Shown here: piece by piece, positions 43,056 to 62,301 of the stretch | How the letters are laid out: the number at the start of each line of letters is the position of its first letter | How positions within the stretch are numbered: the stretch's first letter is position 1 | Notes under the pieces: generated by a model | The model's input: only the letters and a program-made list of their open reading frames with translations | Database searches by the model: none | Told to the model about the DNA's origin: nothing | Position numbers and translations under genes: made by a program | Assembly: GCF_030685535.1 (NCBI RefSeq) | Contig: NZ_CP131599.1 | Coordinates: 1,396,302 to 1,460,301 of the forward strand | Source: Photobacterium leiognathi | GTDB taxonomy: Bacteria > Pseudomonadota > Gammaproteobacteria > Enterobacterales > Vibrionaceae | Direction: 5' to 3' | Length of the DNA stretch: 64,000 nt

Positions 43056-43217
43056 ATGAAATTATTCGCAGCACTATACCTACAGGCTTTCTCTAGCCTG
43101 AATAAAGTATGCGACAACGCAGCCAACAAAATCAGACCACACCAATCTAGACGAACGACACGCATGTTCATTAGTAATAATGATGAAACTAACTCGGATA
43201 GTCCCAGTTATGCGTAA
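43056..43217 (+). CDS. Candidate Arg-rich leader peptide of speA
   Basis: 53-codon ORF (MKLFAALYLQAFSSLNKVCD onwards) whose ATG has GGA 7 nt upstream. Midway it contains IRPHQSRRTTRMF, four Arg codons within eleven (AGA, AGA, CGA, CGC, three of them rare). The stretch PH-x-x-RRTT recalls the E. coli SpeFL ornithine-sensing leader (PHIRRTTH), though one extra residue offsets it. Between it and speA are two hairpins, GTGC / GCAC followed by a T-rich tract (~43232-43260), and CTGGC / GCCAG followed by CTTTTATTTT (~43277-43310). Arrangement suggests translation-dependent control by arginine or a polyamine precursor; unproven. Confidence 0.4.
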   Translation: MKLFAALYLQAFSSLNKVCDNAANKIRPHQSRRTTRMFISNNDETNSDSPSYA

Positions 43218-43389
43218 TTAAACCTAGCTGTGCTTTTTCGCACCTCGCTATTTTTATTACCGTGCCTTTTATATCCTGGCATTAAAGCCAGTAGCCATAA
43301 CCTTTTATTTTATTTGATATTTTCTGCAGTGTTGTAGGGTTTTCGCTTGCCTTGAATACACGCAGCAATACCTCACAAGGATTAAGACT

Positions 43390-45309
43390 ATGAGTGAGTG
43401 GACAATCAATAACGCACGTGACGTTTACAACACCCCTTACTGGAGCCAAAACTACTTCGATATCGCACAGGATGGTTCGGTTGTTGCGCGCCCTAATGTG
43501 AATGCCCCAGAGAACACCATTGGTTTATCTCAACTTGCAGATGAACTGATTGCAGCAGGTGCTTCGTTGCCTGTACTGGTTCGTTTCCCTGAAGTGATGC
43601 ATCACCGTGTAGATAGCTTATGTAGTGTGTTTAACCAAGCTATCGAAAACTATGGTTACCAAGGTGATTACTTGGCGGTTTACCCAATTAAAGTAAACCA
43701 ACAAGAAGAAGTGGTGAGCGAGATCCTAAAAAGCCAATACGCTAAACAACAGCGTCAATTAGGCTTAGAAGCAGGCAGTAAACCTGAGCTAATGGCTGTG
43801 TTGGCAATGGCACAAGAAGCCAGTTCAGTGATTGTGTGTAATGGCTATAAAGATAAAGAATACATTCGCTTAGCATTAATTGGTGAAAAGCTAGGTCATG
43901 AAGTTTACATCGTGCTTGAGAAGCTGTCTGAGCTAAAAATTATTCTAGAGCAAGCACAAGAGTTAGGTGTAACGCCTCGCCTTGGTTTACGTGCTCGTCT
44001 TGCCTCTCAAGGTAAAGGTAAATGGCAAGCCAGTGGTGGCGAAAAGTCTAAGTTTGGATTATCGGCATCTCAGGTTTTAACTGTGGTAGATGAATTACGC
44101 CAGCGTAATATGCTAGGTTGCTTGCAATTACTGCACTTTCATCTGGGCTCACAAATTGCCAATATTCGTGACGTACGTAGCGGCGTAGGTGACGCAGGTC
44201 GCGTTTACGCAGAATTGAAAAAACTCGGAGCAGGTATTACAACTGTAGACGTTGGTGGTGGTTTAGCTGTCGACTATGAAGGTACACGTTGCCAAAGCAG
44301 TTGTTCGATGAACTACAGTATTAATGAATACGCCAACAACATTGTTTATGTGTTAGGTGATATTTGTACTGAATACGAAATGCCAATGCCGCGCATTATT
44401 TCAGAATCAGGTCGTAACTTAACTGCACACCACGCAGTACTTATCACTGATGTGGTTGGTATTGAAAGCTATAAACCAGAAAGCATTAGTGCACCTGCGG
44501 AAGATGCACCACAAGTGCTACAAAACATGTGGATGTCGTGGAAAGAGCTCTCTGAGCATTCCGATCAACGCTCGTTAGTTGAGATCTATCACGACAACCA
44601 AAGCGATTTAGCCGAAGTGCATGCTCTATTTGGAGTTGGCATGATCAGCTTTATCGACCGTGCGTGGGCAGAGCAAGTTAGCTTACGCCTATGCTACGAA
44701 TTACAGAAAAAGCTCTCAGATAAAAACCGAGCTCACCGCCCGATTTTAGATGAGTTGCATGAGCGTTTAGCAGATAAGTTCTTCGTCAACTTTTCACTGT
44801 TCCAATCCTTGCCTGATGCATGGGGTATTGATCAAATCTTCCCTGTATTGCCTCTAAGCAACTTGGATAAAGCACCTGAACGTCGTGCGATTATTTTAGA
44901 TATCACCTGTGATTCTGACGGTGCTATCGACCAGTATGTAGAAAGCCAAGGTATTGAAACAACGCTGCCCGTTCCAACATGGTCAGCAGAAGAGCCTTAC
45001 CGCATTGGTTTCTTCATGGTCGGAGCATACCAAGAAATCTTAGGTGACATGCATAACCTATTTGGTGATACCGATACCGCTGTGGTACGTACCCGTGCCG
45101 AAGGCGGCTATGAAATTGAAAAAATTGATCGTGGTGACAGTGTCGGTGATGTGTTGCGTTACGTGCATTTGGACTCAAAAGCATTCTTACGCCAATACCA
45201 AGCAATGGCAGAGCAACACTTAGCAGATCACGAGCGTGATGCGATTTTACAAGAGTTGGCTGAAGGTCTAGAAGGTTACACTTACCTCGAAGATGTTCGT
45301 GCTATCTAA
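43390..45309 (+). CDS. speA: Biosynthetic arginine decarboxylase
   Basis: 639-aa PLP enzyme converting arginine to agmatine, first step to putrescine. The PLP lysine lies in [33 protein letters not shown] binds the cofactor phosphate side and [18 protein letters not shown] carries the second active-site Cys-Asp. Length is near E. coli SpeA (658). AAGGATTAAG precedes the ATG. Agmatinase (speB) follows 95 bp downstream on the same strand, so the two steps are co-encoded. The upstream 330 bp contain the candidate leader ORF. Confidence 0.96.
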   Translation: MSEWTINNARDVYNTPYWSQNYFDIAQDGSVVARPNVNAPENTIGLSQLADELIAAGASLPVLVRFPEVMHHRVDSLCSVFNQAIENYGYQGDYLAVYPIKVNQQEEVVSEILKSQYAKQQRQLGLEAGSKPELMAVLAMAQEASSVIVCNGYKDKEYIRLALIGEKLGHEVYIVLEKLSELKIILEQAQELGVTPRLGLRARLASQGKGKWQASGGEKSKFGLSASQVLTVVDELRQRNMLGCLQLLHFHLGSQIANIRDVRSGVGDAGRVYAELKKLGAGITTVDVGGGLAVDYEGTRCQSSCSMNYSINEYANNIVYVLGDICTEYEMPMPRIISESGRNLTAHHAVLITDVVGIESYKPESISAPAEDAPQVLQNMWMSWKELSEHSDQRSLVEIYHDNQSDLAEVHALFGVGMISFIDRAWAEQVSLRLCYELQKKLSDKNRAHRPILDELHERLADKFFVNFSLFQSLPDAWGIDQIFPVLPLSNLDKAPERRAIILDITCDSDGAIDQYVESQGIETTLPVPTWSAEEPYRIGFFMVGAYQEILGDMHNLFGDTDTAVVRTRAEGGYEIEKIDRGDSVGDVLRYVHLDSKAFLRQYQAMAEQHLADHERDAILQELAEGLEGYTYLEDVRAI

Positions 45310-45332
45310 TTAATTTATAGACTGAATAAGGT

Positions 45333-45361
45333 TCCTATCACGTCAACTCGGCGTGATAGGA
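45333..45361 (+). other. Intercistronic hairpin between speA and speB
   Basis: TCCTATCACG / CGTGATAGGA, 10-bp perfect stem with a 9-nt loop and no T-tract after it. It may be an mRNA-processing or stabilising element rather than a terminator. Confidence 0.55.
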
Positions 45362-45404
45362 CGTCTTAACAGGGCTTTGCCCAAGATTGTTGTTGGAGAT
45401 AACC

Positions 45405-46337
45405 ATGGCAACATTAGCTAACTACCCAGATTACTCACTATACGCAAATGCGTTTGGTTTTTTACGTCAACCACTCAACTTCGCCCCAATGGAGTCTGAT
45501 GCTGATGTGGTGATCACTGGTATTCCATTTGATATGGCAACCACTGGTCGTTCTGGTAGTCGCATGGGACCAGGCGCGATTCGCCAAATTTCAACTAACC
45601 TAGCATGGGAAGGTAAACGCTGGCCGTGGAAATTTAACTTATTTAACACCATTAAAGTCGCTGATTGTGGTGACTTAGTGTTTGATTGTGGTGATGCAGC
45701 ACAAATGTGTGAGCGTCTAGAAGCACACGCAACAAGCCTATTAGAACAAGGTAAGGCAATGTTAAGCTTTGGTGGCGATCACTTTGTGACCCTGCCGCTG
45801 CTTCGTGCTCACGCCAAGCAGTTCGGTAAAATGGCATTGATCCACTTTGATGCTCACACTGACACTTATGCTCAAGGCAGTAAGTTTGATCACGGCACCA
45901 TGTTCTACCATGCACCGAAAGAAGGTCTAATTGACCCTCACCACTCAGTACAAATTGGTATTCGTACCGATCACTGTGACAGCCTAGGCTTTAACGTGAT
46001 TGATGCTGGTACCGCTAATGATTGGTCGGTTGAGCAAATCGTTTCAACTATCAAAGAAAAAGTGGGTGATATGCCTGTGTACTTAACCTTTGATATTGAC
46101 TGTTTAGATCCTGCGTTCGCACCAGGTACAGGTACGCCAGTGTGTGGTGGTTTAACATCTGATAAAGCACTGAAAATTATCCGTGCGCTAGAAGGTATTA
46201 ACCTAGTTGGTATGGATGTGGTTGAAGTAGCACCGTCTTACGATCACGCTGATATGACATCCCTTGCAGCAGCAACAATTGCAACCGATATGCTGCACCT
46301 ATGGGCATTAACTCATAAGAAAGCAGATATAAAATAA
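45405..46337 (+). CDS. speB: Agmatinase
   Basis: 310-aa manganese ureohydrolase that splits agmatine into putrescine and urea. Metal ligands are in [19 protein letters not shown] and [19 protein letters not shown]. The ATG at 45405 ([11 protein letters not shown]) has GGAGA at 6-nt spacing; the upstream reading from 45387 (MLLEIT) contains that ribosome site and is rejected. Second gene of the speA-speB unit, ended by a strong terminator. Confidence 0.95.
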   Translation: MATLANYPDYSLYANAFGFLRQPLNFAPMESDADVVITGIPFDMATTGRSGSRMGPGAIRQISTNLAWEGKRWPWKFNLFNTIKVADCGDLVFDCGDAAQMCERLEAHATSLLEQGKAMLSFGGDHFVTLPLLRAHAKQFGKMALIHFDAHTDTYAQGSKFDHGTMFYHAPKEGLIDPHHSVQIGIRTDHCDSLGFNVIDAGTANDWSVEQIVSTIKEKVGDMPVYLTFDIDCLDPAFAPGTGTPVCGGLTSDKALKIIRALEGINLVGMDVVEVAPSYDHADMTSLAAATIATDMLHLWALTHKKADIK

Positions 46338-46363
46338 ACGATAAAGCACATAGAAATACAAAA

Positions 46364-46390
46364 ATGCCAGAGCTTTCACTCTGGCATTGC
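46364..46390 (+). terminator. Terminator after speB
   Basis: AATGCCAGAG / CTCTGGCATT stem with a 6-nt loop; T-content after it is modest (GCTTTAGG). Confidence 0.7.
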
Positions 46391-46424
46391 TTTAGGTGTT
46401 CTCTTTTATTATTGAGTATCGTCG

Positions 46425-46784
46425 CTAGCTAATTAAGATCCCGCCCCACACCACAACAACCAGTGCCATCGCAACAAATACTGCGGCTGAGCCAATGTCT
46501 TTCGCTCGACCGCTTAACTCATGATGCTCAGGACCGATACGATCAACCACCGCCTCAATGGCTGAGTTAATTAACTCAACAATCATGACTAACAACAATG
46601 AAGCGATCATGATAACTCGCTCTACCCCTGTTACGGGTAAGAAAAAGCTAATCGCAGTCATTAACACTAATAGCACTGATTCTTGGCGAAATGCAGCCTC
46701 ATTTATCCATGCAGCTTTCAGTCCTTGAACAGAATAACCTGCAGCATTAATAATTCGAGTAATTCCCGTCGCACCCGGTTTCAT
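46425..46784 (-). CDS. dgkA: Diacylglycerol kinase
   Basis: 119-aa trimeric inner-membrane kinase that recycles diacylglycerol to phosphatidic acid. The family signature ELINSAIEAVVDRIGPEHHE (continuing LSGRAKDIGSAAV) is complete, with three hydrophobic segments. It lies 43 bp downstream of eptA on the same strand. This makes metabolic sense: EptA takes phosphoethanolamine from phosphatidylethanolamine and leaves diacylglycerol, which DgkA removes. Confidence 0.95.
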   Translation of the reverse strand: MKPGATGITRIINAAGYSVQGLKAAWINEAAFRQESVLLVLMTAISFFLPVTGVERVIMIASLLLVMIVELINSAIEAVVDRIGPEHHELSGRAKDIGSAAVFVAMALVVVVWGGILIS

Positions 46785-46827
46785 TATTATTTTTCTCTCT
46801 ATTTATAATCTGTTAGCTAGCATTTCA

Positions 46828-48462
46828 TTAATGGGCGCTAATACTACGACATTGTGAAAATATATCTAGTTTAGGTTCATAAACCTTGGTTTTTACATCC
46901 ATCATACCAAGTAGCGAATGGAATAGGTTATCTTGAGAATATCCACCAGCTTGTGCTTCTTTTTCTAAACAAGCACGGTTAATGTGCTGGCTTTTCTGAT
47001 ATTCAGGCGATAGCCATAAAATCAATGGCACTGTGGTTTGCTCTTTTGGTGCTATCGCATAAGGTAAACCATGAAGATAGACCCCATCTTCACCTAATGA
47101 TTCACCGTGATCTGCCATATAGAACATCGCTGTATTGGCATGATGATCGTCTTTCTTCAACATATCAATCACTTGGCTCAAGATATAGTCGGTATAGACA
47201 ATGGTGTTATCGTAGGTGTTCTTTACCTGCTGCTGAGTGCAATTTTGCAAATCACTTGTATCACAGGTTGGGGTAAACACCTTAAATTTTTCTGGGTAAC
47301 GATCATCATAAGTCGGACCATGGCTACCGATAACATGTAACACAATAAAGGTATCTTGCTTCGCATCATCTATGTATTGCTGTAGACCTTTTAATAAGAT
47401 CTGATCGTAGCAAGAGTCGTTATGACACAAGCTAGGATCAATTTCAGCACTCATTTCAACATGTTTAATACGATCACATGCCCCTTTACAACCACCATCA
47501 TTATCTTTCCATAACACATCAATGCCTGCATGATGCATCACATCTAATACGCCATCTTGGTGACGTGCGGTGATTGGATTGTAGTTCGCTTTAGTCATAT
47601 CAGAGAACATACAAGGCACAGAAGCTGCCGTTGCTGTACCGCAAGATTTGACATCTTTAAAGCTAATCACGTTTAGTTTTGAAAGCTCAGGGTTAGTATC
47701 ACGATCATAACCATTGAGTGAGTAGTTCATTGAGCGTGACGCTTCACCTAATACCATCACGACCACATTTGGTTTACCTGTTTTTGCGGTGATAGCAGCG
47801 TGTTCATTAACCGCATCAGTGCCAATGTGTTTAAACGGCATTTTCGCTTCAATTAACTGGTACTGCGCATAACGATAAGTCGCAGATAAATAGTTAGTGG
47901 GGTTAATGAGCGCCTTAATTTCAGAGTGGTTACGCACCAATGAGGCGTAATCTTTGTAATAGCCAGCCGCAATTAAACCAATCACCAGCAATGAAATAAC
48001 AATCGAGCCAAATTTTGACAGTAACTCTTTAAAAAACGGCTTAAATTGCACTTTCATCGCAGTAAAAATGATCGCAGGAATGATCCCTATAGCCAGCAAC
48101 CATAAACCGCCTCCTAACGACAGGTAACTGGTAGCCTCTCCGGTATTGGTCTCAAAAATATTAACGATCATGCCATAATCGAAAAATATGCCATAACTGT
48201 ACATACCATAAGTCGCTAGTGCCGACAGAATAATAAGTACAGGGATCAAAACACGATATACTTTAGGCCAAATAAGTAAGGTAAAAATAATATTTAACGC
48301 CGCACAAATAAAAATCGGAATAGATATAGCAAAAATGAGGCTATTTGGCGGATTGGCTTCAAATAATTCAGTGATATGTTGCCATAACGCAATATTTTGT
48401 ATAGCCGTAAAAAACAAGGCGATTAAAAGCGTATATAGCACACTCGTTAAACGAAATTTCAT
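46828..48462 (-). CDS. eptA: Lipid A phosphoethanolamine transferase
   Basis: 544-aa inner-membrane enzyme with a periplasmic catalytic domain. Five N-terminal membrane helices (~1-180) are followed by the sulfatase-like domain: KPNVVVMVLGEASRSMNYSL (metal Glu), CGTATAASVPCMFS (Thr nucleophile), ADHGESLGEDGVYLHG (metal Asp/His), and several disulfide cysteines. Adding phosphoethanolamine to lipid A lowers binding of polymyxin. ATG 48462 (MKFRLTSVLY) is chosen since GGGAA lies 8 nt upstream; the longer reading to 48516 lacks a ribosome site. Co-transcribed with dgkA. MCR/EptA subgrouping would need alignment, but length fits EptA. Confidence 0.9.
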   Translation of the reverse strand: MKFRLTSVLYTLLIALFFTAIQNIALWQHITELFEANPPNSLIFAISIPIFICAALNIIFTLLIWPKVYRVLIPVLIILSALATYGMYSYGIFFDYGMIVNIFETNTGEATSYLSLGGGLWLLAIGIIPAIIFTAMKVQFKPFFKELLSKFGSIVISLLVIGLIAAGYYKDYASLVRNHSEIKALINPTNYLSATYRYAQYQLIEAKMPFKHIGTDAVNEHAAITAKTGKPNVVVMVLGEASRSMNYSLNGYDRDTNPELSKLNVISFKDVKSCGTATAASVPCMFSDMTKANYNPITARHQDGVLDVMHHAGIDVLWKDNDGGCKGACDRIKHVEMSAEIDPSLCHNDSCYDQILLKGLQQYIDDAKQDTFIVLHVIGSHGPTYDDRYPEKFKVFTPTCDTSDLQNCTQQQVKNTYDNTIVYTDYILSQVIDMLKKDDHHANTAMFYMADHGESLGEDGVYLHGLPYAIAPKEQTTVPLILWLSPEYQKSQHINRACLEKEAQAGGYSQDNLFHSLLGMMDVKTKVYEPKLDIFSQCRSISAH

Positions 48463-48841
48463 GTGTCTATTCCCAAGAGTATTTGTCATCGTTTGGTATG
48501 TCGTGAACATTGGCATCCCAGTTCACAAATAACGTCATGCCAACCTTGGCGAATCTGATCCATTTTGGCGGCGAATTATATCTATAAATTCATACAATTA
48601 ATCAATAACTATATAAATTGCTTTATATCTTAAATGCAAACAAAGATTCAGCTAATGAACAATGACGTTTTCATACCATCTTCTTTTCACCTTTTAGTAA
48701 ATATAGAAGATGTACGATAACTGCACCCATGTCGAAAAAAGGTCAAAGCAATATATTCACGCGTTGTATTATGAATGGATAAGCTGTTTTTATCCTGACA
48801 GGTAATAGAACAAGATAAAGTTCTCACCGTTTTGATATAAA
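48463..48841. other. AT-rich spacer upstream of eptA
   Basis: About 380 bp with no supported gene; contains the eptA promoter. No two-component-regulator box could be recognised with confidence. Confidence 0.4.
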
Positions 48842-48903
48842 AAACGCCAATACATTCTATGTATTGGCGTTGGAGTTATCAGCATTAGGGGGATTAATGC
48901 TGA
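48842..48903. terminator. Two tandem hairpins after the GH63 gene
   Basis: AACGCCAATACAT / ATGTATTGGCGTT (48842-48870, loop TCT), then CAGCATTA / TAATGCTG (48878-48903). Read leftwards the first is followed by TTTTTTAT, making it the likely terminator. Confidence 0.75.
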
Positions 48904-48929
48904 GTTAAATTAACTTTTCACTGAACAAC

Positions 48930-52150
<3,221 letters not shown>

Positions 52151-52177
52151 AAGCCGCTCATATAAAATGAACGGCTT
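52151..52177 (-). terminator. Terminator after the permease gene
   Basis: AAGCCGCTCAT / ATGAACGGCTT stem (one mismatch), loop ATAAA; read leftwards followed by TTTTTTATTTTT. Confidence 0.85.
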
Positions 52178-52213
52178 ATCTATTTATTTACTTAGCTTAT
52201 TTAGCGATAAAAC

Positions 52214-53674
<1,461 letters not shown>

Positions 53675-53760
53675 TCATGGGACTCGTTGCCAATCTCATG
53701 AATTTAAATATCAAAAGTTCAGGCCCACACTGTGAGCCTGATTGTTACGCTTGCTTGGAA

Positions 53761-57324
<3,564 letters not shown>

Positions 57325-57389
57325 TCAAACCGACGTTTTTTTAATCTGTGATCAATCGTGATAATGACGATAAATCTGTTGGGAATGAG

Positions 57390-57410
57390 TTTAGTAAAAG
57401 TTTTACTAAA
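57390..57410. promoter_or_regulatory. Probable EbgR operator upstream of ebgA
   Basis: TTTAGTAAAAGTTTTACTAAA, a perfect 21-bp palindrome about an odd central G, 80 bp before the ebgA start. LacI-family regulators bind such sites; the ebgR gene is directly upstream. Confidence 0.65.
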
Positions 57411-57418
57411 ATAAATTA

Positions 57419-57433
57419 GTGAAAACGTTTTAC
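57419..57433. promoter_or_regulatory. Second LacI-family-type operator upstream of ebgA
   Basis: GTGAAAACGTTTTAC, with AAAACGTTTT perfectly palindromic around the CG centre typical of GalR/LacI-family sites, 8 bp from the 21-bp palindrome. Confidence 0.5.
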
Positions 57434-57560
57434 ATTAAGCGAGTCACATTTTACGAGGGGATTTAAACCAATCCTGTGATCGGCTTAAAGGAAGTGGCAG
57501 AAGGTAAGATAACAGAAAGAAAACAGTGTAAATAACGCAACGCTTTTCACAGAAAATAAA

Positions 57561-57584
57561 AAGGCACTGTAAAAACAGTGCCTT
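57561..57584 (-). terminator. Terminator after ebgR
   Basis: AAGGCACTGT / ACAGTGCCTT perfect stem, loop AAAA; read leftwards followed by TTTTTATTTT. Confidence 0.85.
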
Positions 57585-57602
57585 ATAAATACTTATTTGA
57601 TC

Positions 57603-58613
<1,011 letters not shown>

Positions 58614-58680
58614 TCACTATCCTAGTGAGATATTTTGAAAATAACACTTTTTATTACTGTTATGTATTGTGCCTGAAGAT

Positions 58681-58709
58681 TTTAGTAAAAATTGTTACAT
58701 TACACTAAA
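58681..58709. promoter_or_regulatory. Possible autoregulatory operator of ebgR
   Basis: TTTAGTAAAA followed after 13 bp by ACTAAA in inverted orientation repeats the arms of the ebgA operator with wider spacing, 95 bp upstream of ebgR. Confidence 0.35.
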
Positions 58710-58818
58710 AATCTATAAAGTTAATACAAAATAAAATATAGCAAATAAATTCAATAAGTTATAAATGTTCATTGGTTTTATCTCTCGCTTTCATCGCTCA
58801 CATTCTACAAATTAAAAT

Positions 58819-58832
58819 TGTAAACGTTTACA
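58819..58832. promoter_or_regulatory. GalR-type operator upstream of galE
   Basis: TGTAAACGTTTACA, a perfect 14-bp palindrome matching the GalR/GalS box core (GTGTAAACGNTTACAC), 115 bp upstream of the galE start. No galR gene is in the window; EbgR or an unlinked GalR could bind. Confidence 0.65.
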
Positions 58833-58947
58833 CATTGCCGAATTGATCACAGATCGTAAGCTCACTTCATTGGTAGACTTTTTTGCAGAAGGTCGAGATA
58901 CGCCACACGCGGATCTCCTCTCCCCAAATTAAGCAGAGGCGAAAATA

Positions 58948-59958
58948 GTGGAAGTTTTAGTCACCGACGGCATGGGATACATCGGCAGCCACACATGCGT
59001 ACAAATGATCCAAGCAGGGATCACTCCTGTCATTATCGATAACTTATCCAATGCCAAAATCGGTGTATTGGCACGTATCGAAGCATTAACAGGTGTAATG
59101 CCTGTGTTTCACCAAGGTAACGTCCAAGATGAGGCGTTTCTCGATAGTGTCTTCGCCAAACACGATATTAAAGCGGTGATCCACTTTGCTGGCTTAAAAG
59201 CTGTGGGGGAGTCGGTCGAAAAACCACTGGAATACTACGACAACAATGTTAATGGCTCTTTAGTATTAGCTCGTGCGATGCGTAAAGCTGGCGTGAAAAG
59301 CATTGTCTTTAGCTCATCAGCAACCGTATATGGCGATCCGGAAATAGTACCTATCACTGAAGACTCGCCAACTGGGGTGACTACCAACCCTTATGGTCGA
59401 AGCAAATACATGGTGGAAGAGTGCTTTAAAGATCTATTCCATGCAGAAAACGATTGGAGTATCACTCTACTACGTTACTTCAACCCAGTAGGCGCACACC
59501 CTTCCGGCACTATGGGAGAAGATCCACAAGGGATCCCTAATAACCTAATGCCATTTATTGCTCAAGTGGCGATTGGTCGCCGTGATCGGTTATCTATTTT
59601 TGGTAACGATTACCCAACCCCGGATGGCACAGGTGTTCGTGACTACATTCACGTCATGGATCTGGCTGATGGTCACATCGCAGCACTCAATGTTCTTCGT
59701 GAAAAAGCAGGATTGCATATCTACAACCTCGGCACAGGTAAAGGCTCTAGCGTATTAGAAATGGTCGACGCCTTTGCTAAAGCGTGTGGCAATCAAGTGC
59801 CTTACATTCTTTGTCCTCGTCGTGCAGGTGATATTGCAGAGTGTTGGGCAAGCACAGACAAAGCTGAACGTGATCTCAATTGGAAAGCGACGCGCAGCGT
59901 AAAAGAGATGACAGTCGATACCTGGAACTGGCAATCAAACAATCCTAACGGTTATTAA
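58948..59958 (+). CDS. galE: UDP-glucose 4-epimerase, with altered NAD-binding glycine
   Basis: 336-aa short-chain dehydrogenase-type epimerase of the Leloir pathway. The active-site Ser lies in [12 protein letters not shown] and the Tyr-x3-Lys pair in [12 protein letters not shown], both intact. The N-terminus reads [20 protein letters not shown]: where GalE normally has VTGGxGYIGS, the first glycine of the GxxGxxG dinucleotide motif is Asp (codon GAC, one change from GGC). This could weaken NAD binding. The start is GTG with AGAGG 8 nt upstream. First gene of galETKM; 17 bp to galT. Confidence 0.93.
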   Translation: MEVLVTDGMGYIGSHTCVQMIQAGITPVIIDNLSNAKIGVLARIEALTGVMPVFHQGNVQDEAFLDSVFAKHDIKAVIHFAGLKAVGESVEKPLEYYDNNVNGSLVLARAMRKAGVKSIVFSSSATVYGDPEIVPITEDSPTGVTTNPYGRSKYMVEECFKDLFHAENDWSITLLRYFNPVGAHPSGTMGEDPQGIPNNLMPFIAQVAIGRRDRLSIFGNDYPTPDGTGVRDYIHVMDLADGHIAALNVLREKAGLHIYNLGTGKGSSVLEMVDAFAKACGNQVPYILCPRRAGDIAECWASTDKAERDLNWKATRSVKEMTVDTWNWQSNNPNGY

Positions 59959-59975
59959 TTAAGAGAGTAAAACAC

Positions 59976-61031
59976 ATGTCTGCAGTTGAATTTAACCCTG
60001 TTGATCATCCACATCGCCGTTATAACCCACTGACGGGTCAATGGATTTTAGTCTCGCCACACCGTGCTAAACGTCCTTGGAGTGGTCAAGATGAAAAGCC
60101 ATCAACCGAGCAACTACCAAGCTATGACGAGCAGTGTTTCCTTTGTCCAACGAACGAGCGTATTTCTGGCGATAAAAACCCTGATTACCAAGGCACGTAT
60201 GTGTTTAGTAATGATTTTGCCGCGCTAATGGTGGATTCTCCAGAAGCGCCACAATCGACTAATCCGCTATTTAAAACCCAAGGGGTTCGTGGTTTAAGTC
60301 GTGTGATCTGTTTCTCTCCCGATCACAGCAAAACCTTACCAGAGCTACCTGTTGAAAAAATTCGCGGTGTGATTGATACCTGGAACGATCAAATTGAAGA
60401 GCTAGGTAAAGATTACATTTGGGTACAAGCTTTTGAGAACAAAGGTGAAACCATGGGCTGCTCGCAACCGCACCCACATGGTCAAATTTGGGCAAATAGC
60501 TTTTTACCGAATGAAATCGAACGTAAAGAACACAACCTAAAGGCGTATTACCAAGAAAATGGTCGCAACCTATTGGTCGACTACGTTGAAGCCGAACTGA
60601 AAGACGGTTCACGCATTGTGGTTGAAACCGAACATTGGGTTGCGCTAGTCCCTTACTGGGCTGCATGGCCATTTGAAACCATGCTGTTACCAAAGACACA
60701 TATTCGTCGTATGAGTGAACTCACCGATGCGCAACGTGACGATTTAGCGGTAGCGATTAAAAAGCTGACAAGCCGTTACGACAATCTATTCCAATGCTCT
60801 TTCCCTTATTCTATGGGCTGGCATTACGCCCCTTTCTTTGAGCAAGGCACTGACATTGAACATTGGCAATTACATGCGCTGTTTTATCCGCCATTACTCC
60901 GTAGTGCGTCTGTGCGTAAATTCATGGTCGGCTATGAAATGCTAGCCGAGAGCCAACGTGATTTAACCGCCGAGCAAGCAGCACAACGCCTACGTGATCT
61001 CAGCGACATTCACTACAAAGAGCAACAATAA
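59976..61031 (+). CDS. galT: Galactose-1-phosphate uridylyltransferase
   Basis: 351-aa HIT-superfamily enzyme that exchanges UMP between UDP-glucose and galactose 1-phosphate. The nucleophilic His is in [31 protein letters not shown] and CFLCPTNER (zinc-site cysteines) are present. Length matches E. coli GalT (348). Lies 17 bp after galE and 71 bp before galK. Confidence 0.96.
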   Translation: MSAVEFNPVDHPHRRYNPLTGQWILVSPHRAKRPWSGQDEKPSTEQLPSYDEQCFLCPTNERISGDKNPDYQGTYVFSNDFAALMVDSPEAPQSTNPLFKTQGVRGLSRVICFSPDHSKTLPELPVEKIRGVIDTWNDQIEELGKDYIWVQAFENKGETMGCSQPHPHGQIWANSFLPNEIERKEHNLKAYYQENGRNLLVDYVEAELKDGSRIVVETEHWVALVPYWAAWPFETMLLPKTHIRRMSELTDAQRDDLAVAIKKLTSRYDNLFQCSFPYSMGWHYAPFFEQGTDIEHWQLHALFYPPLLRSASVRKFMVGYEMLAESQRDLTAEQAAQRLRDLSDIHYKEQQ

Positions 61032-61102
61032 GTTATTGCTTACTTACACTGTGCTGCTGATATAAGAGCGGCATGAGTTACCCTATTTTGTGAGAGTTTT
61101 TT

Positions 61103-62257
61103 ATGTCAGATCTAATTTCAAACGTTAAACACGCCTTCACCGCAGTATTAGGCTACCAACCAAACCACCTGATCCAAGCACCGGGCCGTGTAAACCTGAT
61201 TGGCGAGCATACCGACTACAACGATGGCTTCGTTTTACCTTGTGCTATCAACTACCAAACTGTAGTCGCTGCTGCGCCTCGTACTGACAACATCATCCGT
61301 GTGGTATCGGTTGATTATGACAATGCCACCGATGAATTTGATCTCACCCAACCTATCGAATTCCAACAAGATAAGATGTGGGCAAACTACATTCGTGGCG
61401 TAGTGAAATGTTTACTTGAACGTGGCTTCACTTTCACGGGTGCTGATATTGCAGTAACAGGTAATGTACCTCAAGGAGCAGGATTAAGCTCATCTGCAGC
61501 ACTAGAAGTGGTGATTGGTCAAACCTTTAAGGTGCTTTATAACCTTGAGATCAGCCAAGCAGACATCGCCTTAAATGGTCAGCAAGCTGAAAACCAATTC
61601 GTAGGCTGTAACTGCGGCATCATGGATCAAATGATCTCTGCCGAAGGTCGTGAAAATCATGCGATGCTATTAGATTGCCGTAGCCTAGAAACCCAAGCGG
61701 TATCCATGCCTGAAGACATGGCAGTTGTGATCATCAACTCCAACAAAAAACGTGGCTTGGTAGATAGCGAATACAATACCCGTCGTGAGCAATGTGAAGA
61801 GGCCGCACGTATCTTTGGTGTCAAAGCACTGCGTGATGTCACCATTGAGCAATTTAATGCCAAAGCGCACGAACTGGATGAGCTAGTAGCGAAACGTGCT
61901 CGCCATGTGATCACTGAAAACGATCGTACCGTTGAAGCTGCGACAGCCTTACGTAACCACGATATGAAGCGTATGGCTGAGCTAATGGCACAATCTCATG
62001 CTTCTATGCGCGATGATTTTGAAATCACAGTATTTGAAGTCGATACCCTTGTTAACATCGTGAAAGACGTGATTGGCGAACAAGGCGGTGTACGTATGAC
62101 TGGCGGCGGCTTTGGTGGCTGTATTGTCGCGCTTGTTCCACCAACATTAGTGGATGATGTAAAAGCAGCCGTTGAAGCGAAATACCAAGCTGCAACAGGA
62201 TTAAAAGAGTCAATTTACGTTTGCCAAGCTAAAGATGGCGCAGGCAAGATTGCTTAA
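61103..62257 (+). CDS. galK: Galactokinase
   Basis: 384-aa GHMP kinase phosphorylating galactose at C1. The three GHMP motifs are complete: [35 protein letters not shown] (ATP loop) and [27 protein letters not shown] carries the catalytic Asp. Length matches E. coli GalK (382). A clear GAGAG ribosome site precedes the ATG. Third gene of the operon. Confidence 0.96.
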   Translation: MSDLISNVKHAFTAVLGYQPNHLIQAPGRVNLIGEHTDYNDGFVLPCAINYQTVVAAAPRTDNIIRVVSVDYDNATDEFDLTQPIEFQQDKMWANYIRGVVKCLLERGFTFTGADIAVTGNVPQGAGLSSSAALEVVIGQTFKVLYNLEISQADIALNGQQAENQFVGCNCGIMDQMISAEGRENHAMLLDCRSLETQAVSMPEDMAVVIINSNKKRGLVDSEYNTRREQCEEAARIFGVKALRDVTIEQFNAKAHELDELVAKRARHVITENDRTVEAATALRNHDMKRMAELMAQSHASMRDDFEITVFEVDTLVNIVKDVIGEQGGVRMTGGGFGGCIVALVPPTLVDDVKAAVEAKYQAATGLKESIYVCQAKDGAGKIA

Positions 62258-62301
62258 TTAATTCATTCAGTCACTAACCAATAAACAGGTAAGGAGCACC
62301 A

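Noticed and set aside
57340..57360. CRP site near TGTGATCAATCGTGAT before ebgA
   Set aside because: Only one half matches TGTGA and the spacing to a second half is wrong; not reported as a feature.
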